Assembly (NCBI GenBank): GCA_016213595.1
Contig: JACRAA010000040.1
Coordinates: forward strand, 1 to 10,056
Reading direction: 5' to 3'
Length of the DNA: 10,056 nt
DNA from: Actinomycetota bacterium
GTDB lineage: Bacteria; Actinomycetota; Actinomycetes; Propionibacteriales; Propionibacteriaceae
Part shown: positions 1 to 4,914 of the stretch, piece after piece
How positions within the stretch are numbered: position 1 is the stretch's first letter
Layout of the letters: every line of letters begins with the position of its first letter
The notes under the pieces: model-generated
Database searches by the model: none
The model's input: the letters and a program-made list of their open reading frames with translations, nothing else
What the model was told of the DNA's origin: nothing
Made by a program: the position numbers and the translations under genes

Positions 1-1678
1 CGGGAGTGGGGAAGCGGTCGAGGAAGACCCGAGGGGTGCCTGGGTGGTCCGCTGCGGGACAGGGCCAGTGGATGCCGTCTCCCTCGAGCCGGCTGTACGT
101 GATGCCCGAGTAGTCGGCGATCCCGCCGCGGGAGGCACGGGCGAGCTCATCGAAGGTCGTCTCAGGGTCCGGGCTGAACGTTGCCGCGCAGCCCAGGCGT
201 CGTGCCAGCTGGTCGAGGATCCACAGCTCCGAGCGGGCGAGTGCCGGCGCCTCGATGGCACGCCGGCGCCGGATGACGCGGCCCTCGAGGTTGGTCATGG
301 TCCCGTCCTCCTCGGCCCACTGGGTGACCGGCAGGACGACGTCCGCGTACTCGGTCGTCTCGGAGGGGACGAAGTCGCAGACGACGAGGAGGTCGAGGCG
401 GGAGAGGGAGTCCTTCACGGTCTCGGCATTCGGTGCCGACACGACGACGTTCGAGCCTGCGACGAGCAGGGCACGCGGCCCGTCGGAGGTGCCGAGGCGG
501 CGCAGCAGCTCGACGGCAGGGACGCCGGGTCCGGGCAGGTCAGCGGGGTCGAGGCCCCAGACGTCGGCCACGTGGGCCCGCCGTGCGGGATCCGTGATCG
601 AGGAGTAGCCGGGCAACTGGTCGGCCTTCTGTCCGTGCTCCCGGCCGCCCTGCCCGTTCCCCTGGCCCGTCAGCGCTCCGTAGCCGGAACCCGCGCGTCC
701 CGGCAGTCCCAGGGCGAGGGCGAGGTTGATGGCCGAGGTCACGGCAGCGGTTCCTTGGGACGTCTGCTCGAGCCCGCGACCGGTGAGTACGTACGCGCCG
801 CGGCCCCCCTGGGCTGAGGCTGCGCCGGCTAGGCGGCGAGCGGCAAGGCGCAGCGTCTCCGCCGGTACGCCACAGACCGCTTCGGCGCGTTCCGGCCACC
901 AGCGGCTGACGGAGGCGCGGACGGACTCCCACCCGGTCGTCCGGGCCGCCAGGTAGGAGTCGTCGACCAGACCCTCGTCGACCACGACGTGCAGGAGCGC
1001 GAGGAGTACGACCATGTCTGTCCCGGGCACGAGGCGAAGGTGGAGTCCGGCGCCGTCGGCCGTGAGACTGGCGGTCCTCGACTCGCGCGGGTCTGCATAG
1101 ATGAGGCCGCCGCGGGCGCGGACGCCGGCGAGGTGCTGTACGAGCGGTGGCATGGTCGCGGCGACGTTCGACCCCATGATGAGCACGGCATCGGCGTCGG
1201 CCAGGTCGGCGAGCGGGAAGCCGAGGCCGCGATCCATGCCGAAGGCCCGGTTGGCGGCTGCCGCCGCCGACGACATGCAGAAGCGGCCGTTGTAGTCGAT
1301 GTAGCGCGTCCTCAGGGCGGCGCGGGCGAACTTGCCGAGGGTGTAGGCCTTCTCGTTGGTCAGGCCCCCTCCGCCGAACACCGCGACCGCGTCACGCCCG
1401 TACTGCTCCTGGATCTCCCCGAGCCGACCCGCGACGAGGTCCAGGGCCTCATCCCAGTCGGCGTCGCGCAGGCGGCCGCCCTCCCGGATCTGGGGGCTGG
1501 TCAGGCGGTCGGGTGCCGTCAGCACCTCGGCGGAGGTCCATCCCTTCTGGCAGAGCCCGCCCCGGTTGGTGGGGAAGTCGCGGCCGGCGACGGTGACCGG
1601 GAGGGGAGCGCCGGGGCTGGGGACGAGCGTCTGCGCGCACTGCAGCGCGCAGTACGGACAGTGTGTGGCCACGGACAT
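1..1678 (-). CDS. nasA: Assimilatory nitrate reductase, catalytic Mo-bisMGD/[4Fe-4S] subunit (3' end beyond the window)
   Basis: It reduces nitrate to nitrite in the cytoplasm for nitrogen assimilation. The frame is open from ATG at 1678 to the left edge, giving 559 residues without a stop. Residues 6-14 read HCPYCALQC; with Cys43 (in GLCQKGW) they form the Cys-X2-Cys-X3-Cys-X28-Cys ligand set for the N-terminal [4Fe-4S] cluster. The molybdopterin oxidoreductase domain follows from about residue 55. YNGRFCMSSA at 129-138 carries Cys134, the expected Mo ligand of the NasA/NarB/NapA group. The GGGGLTNEKAYTLGKFAR stretch (102-119) is typical of actinobacterial assimilatory enzymes. The C-terminal dinucleotide-binding domain should lie mostly outside the window; family members are usually about 700 residues or longer. 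There is no Tat signal. The ATG lies one base after the narK stop with a G-rich site just upstream, so the genes are probably translationally coupled. A formate dehydrogenase is less likely because of the narK partner and the GlnR box. The gene symbol varies between genera (narB, nasC). Confidence 0.93.
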   Translation of the reverse strand, partial: MSVATHCPYCALQCAQTLVPSPGAPLPVTVAGRDFPTNRGGLCQKGWTSAEVLTAPDRLTSPQIREGGRLRDADWDEALDLVAGRLGEIQEQYGRDAVAVFGGGGLTNEKAYTLGKFARAALRTRYIDYNGRFCMSSAAAAANRAFGMDRGLGFPLADLADADAVLIMGSNVAATMPPLVQHLAGVRARGGLIYADPRESRTASLTADGAGLHLRLVPGTDMVVLLALLHVVVDEGLVDDSYLAARTTGWESVRASVSRWWPERAEAVCGVPAETLRLAARRLAGAASAQGGRGAYVLTGRGLEQTSQGTAAVTSAINLALALGLPGRAGSGYGALTGQGNGQGGREHGQKADQLPGYSSITDPARRAHVADVWGLDPADLPGPGVPAVELLRRLGTSDGPRALLVAGSNVVVSAPNAETVKDSLSRLDLLVVCDFVPSETTEYADVVLPVTQWAEEDGTMTNLEGRVIRRRRAIEAPALARSELWILDQLARRLGCAATFSPDPETTFDELARASRGGIADYSGITYSRLEGDGIHWPCPAADHPGTPRVFLDRFPTP

Positions 1679-1679
1679 G

Positions 1680-3080
1680 TCAGACCCCCCGCAGGGCCGC
1701 GCCGCGGCGCAGGTAGCAGACCCAGGTCAGCAGGGCCAGGGCGAGGAAGACGCCGACGTACAGCTCGAGGGCGGGGACGATCGAGCCGCCGAAGTGGTCC
1801 CGTGACCACACGTACACGAAGGGGACGGCGAAACCGCCGAAGGCGCCGATCGACGAGATGATGCCCACCGCACCCGCCGCCCGGCGCTTGTAGTCGAGGG
1901 TCGCGTCGGGGGCCTCGCTGCGCTCACGCAGCCGTCCGAAGATCGCGGGGATCATCCGGTAGGTCGCACCGTTGCCGATGCCGGTGCACACGAAGAGCGC
2001 GAGGAAGGACCCGAAGAAGGAGGACAGGTCGCGGTGCTGGAGGCTCAGCACCGCCGAGTAGCCGGCGGTCGCCATGGCCACCAGCGCGAGCAGGGTCACG
2101 ACCGCACCCCCGAACCGGTCGGCCAGGCGCCCGCCGAAGGGGCGCGACAACGACCCGAGGAGCGTCCCCGCGAAACCCCAGGCGAGCGCGATGTCGGGGC
2201 GACCGAAGGTGACCGTGAGAAGGGTGGGGAACGCGGACGAGTAGCCGATGAAGGACCCGAACGTGCCCACGTACAGCAGGGCCATGATCCAGGTGTGGCC
2301 GTGGCCGAGAGCCCGGAGCGTGGGCTTCGGGTCGGCCTTCGCCTCGCGCAGGTTGTCCATGAAGAGGAAGGCGAGGACGGCCGAGGCCACGGCCAGAGGG
2401 ACGTAGACGAGCCCCGCGTTGGCGAGGCCCCACCCGCCGAGGCCGATCACCACCGGCACGAGCTTCTGGACGACGGCGGCCCCCAGGTTGCCGCCCGCCG
2501 CGTTGAGGCCCAGGGCCCAGCCCTTCTCCCGCTCGGGGTAGTAGAAGCTGATGTTGGCCATCGACGAGGCGAAGTTGCCGCCGCCGAGACCAGCCGTCGC
2601 CGCGAGCGCCATGAGGACGGGGAACGGCGTCTGGGGGTGACCCAGCACCCAGGCCAGCGTGAGCGTCGGGACCAGGAGGAGCAGCGACGACACCACCGTC
2701 CAGTTGCGGCCGCCGATGAGGGGGACGGCGAAGGTGTACGGGATGCGCAGGAACGCCCCGACTCCCGAGGCGAGGGCCACGAGGGTCAGCCCCTGGCTCG
2801 GGGTGAGTGCCCAGCCGTTGGCGCCGGTACGCAGGAGGGTGCCGTCGGGGGCGTACGTGCCGTACAGCTTGACGACGACGATGCTCCACAGGAGCCACAC
2901 GGAGAAGCCGATGTGCTCGGCGACGATCGAGAAGACGAGGTTGCGCAGCGCTACAGCCTTGCCGCGGGACTGCCAGAACGCCTCGTTCTCCGGATCCCAG
3001 TGCTCGATCCAGCGACCCTTGCCGACCTGACCCAGAGCCGTTGTGGTCTCGATGGCCGTGCTCACGTCCCGGATGGTCAT
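1680..3080 (-). CDS. narK: NarK/NNP-family nitrate/nitrite transporter (MFS)
   Basis: It is an integral membrane transporter of 466 residues that brings nitrate into the cell, or exchanges it for nitrite. About 12 hydrophobic segments follow a 45-residue cytoplasmic N-terminus containing WDPENEAFW, a stretch typical of actinobacterial NarK. The first nitrate signature is around residues 163-181 (AGLGGGNFASSMANISFYY) and a second glycine-rich one around 366-380 (TGIGNGATYRMIPAI). Arg112 (LRIPYTF) and Arg313 (SLSRPFGGR) align with the two substrate-binding arginines known as Arg89 and Arg305 in E. coli NarK. The ATG at 3080 is preceded by GAGGAG six bases upstream. It is the first gene of a narK-nitrate reductase operon; its stop codon and the next start are one base apart. 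A perfect GlnR-type site lies about 105-120 bp upstream, suggesting induction under nitrogen limitation. Whether it is a nitrate/proton symporter or a nitrate/nitrite antiporter cannot be told from sequence alone. Confidence 0.95.
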   Translation of the reverse strand: MTIRDVSTAIETTTALGQVGKGRWIEHWDPENEAFWQSRGKAVALRNLVFSIVAEHIGFSVWLLWSIVVVKLYGTYAPDGTLLRTGANGWALTPSQGLTLVALASGVGAFLRIPYTFAVPLIGGRNWTVVSSLLLLVPTLTLAWVLGHPQTPFPVLMALAATAGLGGGNFASSMANISFYYPEREKGWALGLNAAGGNLGAAVVQKLVPVVIGLGGWGLANAGLVYVPLAVASAVLAFLFMDNLREAKADPKPTLRALGHGHTWIMALLYVGTFGSFIGYSSAFPTLLTVTFGRPDIALAWGFAGTLLGSLSRPFGGRLADRFGGAVVTLLALVAMATAGYSAVLSLQHRDLSSFFGSFLALFVCTGIGNGATYRMIPAIFGRLRERSEAPDATLDYKRRAAGAVGIISSIGAFGGFAVPFVYVWSRDHFGGSIVPALELYVGVFLALALLTWVCYLRRGAALRGV

Positions 3081-3184
3081 GGCGTTCTCCTCGGCCCGCC
3101 GAGGGCTCGGGGACCCCGGGATGGGGGCCTGCCTCGGATGTCGAGAACGCTAAGAAGGGTGCGTTACGGGTGATCGGTCCGCCC

Positions 3185-3200
3185 GTGACCGTTACGAAAC
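3185..3200 (+). promoter_or_regulatory. GlnR-type nitrogen-control box (GTnAC-n6-GAAAC)
   Basis: GTGAC (3185-3189), six bases, then GAAAC (3196-3200) match the actinobacterial GlnR consensus GTnAC-n6-GAAAC exactly. A weaker third element, CTCAC at 3207-3211, follows at the expected six-base interval; no good fourth element is seen. The site lies upstream of narK, a classic GlnR target in Streptomyces and mycobacteria. Activation of the narK-nitrate reductase operon under nitrogen limitation is the inferred role. Confidence 0.75.
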
Positions 3201-3479
3201 ATCCACCTCACAGCGTCGCGGCGGGGACTGTGAGAACGAGGGCCGAGCGCCGGCGTGTCGCTACACCAAATGACCTCTCGTGCCGAGAAGGGGGCCATCC
3301 TCGTCCCCGGCAGGCTCGACCGTCGTCGAACCGCCGAAGTTGCGCTCATGCGCGGATCCTTCGGCGCCCGGTGACCTGTACGTGGGATGCGGGAGGCTAT
3401 ACGGTCGCCTCAGCTTCGGCACGACGAGCCGGAGAGGTCTCCCCGCTGGCGGGACGCGCCAGATGCGAGAACGATCGGC

Positions 3480-3485
3480 AGGAGG
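3480..3485 (+). promoter_or_regulatory. Shine-Dalgarno site fixing the carrier-protein start
   Basis: AGGAGG sits six bases before the GTG at 3492. It decides the start: an in-frame ATG at 3387 would add 35 arginine-rich residues with no resemblance to carrier proteins. Confidence 0.85.
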
Positions 3486-3491
3486 CGAGAC

Positions 3492-3728
3492 GTGGCGACT
3501 TCAGAAGACATGGTTAGAGGGGTAGTCGTTCAGCAACTAGGCGTAAGCCCCGCCCAGGTAACACTCACGGCACGGCTCGTGGAGGACCTGGAAGTCAGCG
3601 GTGTCGACATGGTGTCAATCATCATGCAGGTGGAGGAACTGGCCAATCTGACGATTCCTGACGAGAACATCCAGTCCTTCAAGACCTTCGGCGACATCGT
3701 GAGCTACGTCGACGCCAACACGGTCTAG
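3492..3728 (+). CDS. Acyl carrier protein homologue lacking the phosphopantetheine serine
   Basis: Start GTG at 3492 gives 78 residues, the usual size of a stand-alone acyl carrier protein. Sequence features fit the four-helix fold: helix I about residues 4-15, the loop LGVSPAQVTLTARLVEDL, helix II about 38-50 (VDMVSIIMQVEEL), IPDENI at 55-60, and helix III/IV with KTFGDIVSYV at 64-73. In this family helix II begins with Asp-Ser-Leu, whose serine carries 4'-phosphopantetheine. Here the aligned residues are Ser36-Gly37-Val38, so the attachment position is glycine and a serine sits one place early. The protein may therefore not be a conventional carrier: it could be a decoy, a regulatory partner, or modified unusually. 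It stands alone, with no fatty-acid or polyketide genes beside it, divergent from narK and convergent with the SDR gene. Codon use is odd: 20 of 78 codons end in A or T, 13 of these within the first 27, including AGA, CTA and TCA. Homology to carrier proteins is clear; function is not. Confidence 0.85.
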   Translation: MATSEDMVRGVVVQQLGVSPAQVTLTARLVEDLEVSGVDMVSIIMQVEELANLTIPDENIQSFKTFGDIVSYVDANTV

Positions 3729-3754
3729 CGCTCGGCGACTACCGGCCTAGGCCC

Positions 3755-3774
3755 GCCACCGACTGGGGAGTGGC
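3755..3774. repeat. Weak inverted repeat after the carrier-protein gene
   Basis: GCCAC (3755-3759) and GTGGC (3770-3774) could pair around a 10-base loop, 27 bases after the carrier-gene stop. There is no T-tract, so a role as terminator is only a guess. Confidence 0.25.
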
Positions 3775-3795
3775 CGCGCGTGTCGTGGCCTCTCG

Positions 3796-3808
3796 ACCGG
3801 AAGCCGGT
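3796..3808. repeat. Short perfect inverted repeat ACCGG-AAG-CCGGT
   Basis: This five-pair stem with a three-base loop lies in the convergent intergenic region. The right half extended to CCGGTAG (3804-3810) can alternatively pair with CTACCGG at 3739-3745. Confidence 0.35.
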
Positions 3809-3820
3809 AGACACGTATGG

Positions 3821-3854
3821 AGGCGCTCGGCATGGACGAGCCGGGAGAGCGCCT
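3821..3854. terminator. Long GC-rich hairpin in the convergent intergenic region
   Basis: AGGCGCTC (3821-3828) and GAGCGCCT (3847-3854) are a perfect eight-base inverted repeat. GGC (3829-3831) and GCC (3840-3842) can extend the stem across a small bulge. It lies about 90 bases after the carrier gene and 120 bases beyond the SDR stop. High-GC actinobacterial terminators often lack a T-tract, so a bidirectional terminator is plausible but not proven. Confidence 0.4.
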
Positions 3855-3914
3855 GGGCACGCCGAGGAGTATCACCGTGTCTGTCACATTCGAGCATCGC
3901 CCGCACCGAAAGAA

Positions 3915-3936
3915 CGCATGAGATTCGTCTCAAGCG
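3915..3936. terminator. UUCG-loop hairpin between convergent genes
   Basis: TGAGA (3919-3923), the tetraloop TTCG, and TCTCA (3928-3932) form a perfect stem. After one A/A mismatch, CGC (3915-3917) and GCG (3934-3936) extend it to eight pairs. It sits 37 bases beyond the SDR stop. No T-run follows on either strand, so termination is inferred from position between convergent genes. Confidence 0.4.
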
Positions 3937-3951
3937 GCGTGTCAACCGACA

Positions 3952-3965
3952 GGCGCGTCGGCGCC
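3952..3965. repeat. GC-rich hairpin just beyond the SDR stop
   Basis: GGCGC (3952-3956), loop GTCG, and GCGCC (3961-3965) form a perfect stem ending seven bases past the SDR stop codon. It may help end SDR transcription or protect its 3' end. Confidence 0.35.
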
Positions 3966-3972
3966 GGAGTCG

Positions 3973-4755
3973 TCAGAGGCCCGGCGAGGACTGCATGAGG
4001 CCGCCGTCGACGACGACGGTCGTGCCCGTCACGTACGACGCGGCGTCGCTGGCGAGGAACACCACCACGTCGCCGATCTGCTCCGGCTGGGCGATCGAGC
4101 CCAGGGGGATCGCCGCGTCCAGTCTCTGCATCGCGGCAGGGTCGACCACGGTCTCCGCGTTGATCGGGGTGTCCACGGCACCGGGGGCGACTCCAACGAC
4201 CTGGATGCCGTGCGGGCCGAGCTCGACGGCACTGTTGCGCGTGAGCATCCGCATGCCGCCCTTGGCGACGCAGTAGGCCGCGTTGCCGGGCATGGGCCAG
4301 TCCTCGTGGACGGACGAGACGTTGATGATCACGCCGCCACCACCCTGGGCGACGAACTGGCGGGCCGCGGCCTGCGCCGCGAAGAAGGCGCCCTTCAGGT
4401 CGATGCTCAGCACCTTGTCGTAGTCGGCCTCGGTAGTGTCGAGCAGTGAGTGCCTGGTCTCCACCCCCGCGTTGTTCACCAGGACGTCCAGCCGCCCGTA
4501 CCGGCGCACGGCCTCGGCCACGAGCCCCTGCACCTGGCCGACGTCGCTGACATCGGCTTCGAACGCCTCCACCGACCCGGGACCATCCTGACCGTCGAGC
4601 TTCTGTGCGAAAGCCTTGGCCTGCTCAGGCTGGACCACGTAGTCGACGATGACCTTCGCGCCCGCCTGTGCGGCCGAGGTCGCGATCGCGGCGCCGATGC
4701 CGGTCGCGCCACCCGTGACGATGACGGTCTTGCCTGCCAGTCCTGCTGATCCCAT
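3973..4755 (-). CDS. Classical SDR oxidoreductase, glucose 1-dehydrogenase-like
   Basis: This 260-residue protein is a cytoplasmic NAD(P)-dependent dehydrogenase of the classical short-chain family. The nucleotide-binding motif TGGATGIG is at 14-21, NNAG at 94-97, catalytic Ser148 in INVSSVHE (144-151), and Tyr161/Lys165 in AYCVAKGG. The C-terminal half (INVSSVHE, PGAVDTPINAE, ASYVTGTTVVVDGG) closely resembles Bacillus glucose 1-dehydrogenase, so oxidation of glucose or a similar sugar or polyol is a reasonable guess; the substrate is not proven. The usual tetrad asparagine in helix alpha-4 appears as Asp119 (SIDLKG). Asp38 at the end of strand beta-2 may favour NAD over NADP. The ATG at 4755 follows AGGAGGAG at 4771-4764 with an eight-base spacer. 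It is divergent from the glycoside hydrolase gene with 159 bp between starts, and convergent with the carrier-protein gene. Confidence 0.9.
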   Translation of the reverse strand: MGSAGLAGKTVIVTGGATGIGAAIATSAAQAGAKVIVDYVVQPEQAKAFAQKLDGQDGPGSVEAFEADVSDVGQVQGLVAEAVRRYGRLDVLVNNAGVETRHSLLDTTEADYDKVLSIDLKGAFFAAQAAARQFVAQGGGGVIINVSSVHEDWPMPGNAAYCVAKGGMRMLTRNSAVELGPHGIQVVGVAPGAVDTPINAETVVDPAAMQRLDAAIPLGSIAQPEQIGDVVVFLASDAASYVTGTTVVVDGGLMQSSPGL

Positions 4756-4914
4756 GTCGCGTTCTCCTCCTATGTGACTTCCTCCGTGTGTGGCTTCCGG
4801 TTACCCACTGAGCCGAGCGCCCCGCGGAAGTGCGTCCTTCTGCCGGCCGGGACGCGCCACCTAGGCTGAGGCCGTCACGTCCCGGCCGGAACAGACCCGA
4901 GCGAGGAGCACGTA
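4756..4914. promoter_or_regulatory. Divergent promoter region of the SDR and glycoside hydrolase genes
   Basis: These 159 bp must carry both promoters unless transcription enters from outside. Toward the hydrolase, TAGGCT at 4862-4867 is a possible -10 element without a good -35. Toward the SDR gene, GGGTAA on the minus strand (about 4806-4801) resembles the -10 of actinobacterial stress sigma factors, but no GTTT-type -35 stands at the right distance. GAGGAG at 4903-4908 serves the ATG at 4915. Confidence 0.45.
4843..4889. repeat. Perfect 12-bp inverted repeat upstream of the glycoside hydrolase gene
   Basis: CCGGCCGGGACG (4843-4854) is repeated in inverted form as CGTCCCGGCCGG (4878-4889), 23 bases apart. 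The spacer contains the candidate -10 element TAGGCT. It could be a two-half-site operator or, if transcription starts earlier, a leader hairpin ending 25 bases before the start codon. Confidence 0.65.

Larger units (their letters stand above)
3081..3491. other. Divergent intergenic regulatory region between narK and the carrier-protein gene (411 bp)
   Basis: No convincing gene lies here; the open frames are short and unlike any known family. The narK-proximal half holds the GlnR-type box (3185-3200). On the minus strand, TAGCGT at 3152-3147 is a possible -10 element placing the box roughly 50 bases upstream of a start of transcription, but no good -35 is visible. In the half facing the carrier gene, TATACG at 3398-3403 could be a -10 element, again without a clear -35 at normal spacing. 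A heptamer GAGAACG recurs at 3143-3149, 3232-3238 and about 3467-3473; it is too short to interpret. Confidence 0.5.

Noticed and set aside
44..1861. Plus-strand frames (44-817, 989-1861) opposite the nitrate reductase gene
   Set aside because: The minus strand encodes the reductase without interruption, with cluster and molybdenum ligands; the plus-strand products resemble nothing.
2034..3173. A 379-codon plus-strand frame opposite narK
   Set aside because: It is the codon-aligned complement of narK; the product is charged low-complexity sequence, and narK is certain.
3387..3491. An upstream ATG extension of the carrier protein
   Set aside because: The added 35 residues are arginine-rich and unlike carrier proteins, and AGGAGG directly serves the GTG at 3492.
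3817..3921. A 34-codon plus-strand frame starting ATG in the convergent intergenic region
   Set aside because: No good ribosome-binding site, no recognisable sequence, and it runs through the hairpin arms; chance is the simplest explanation.
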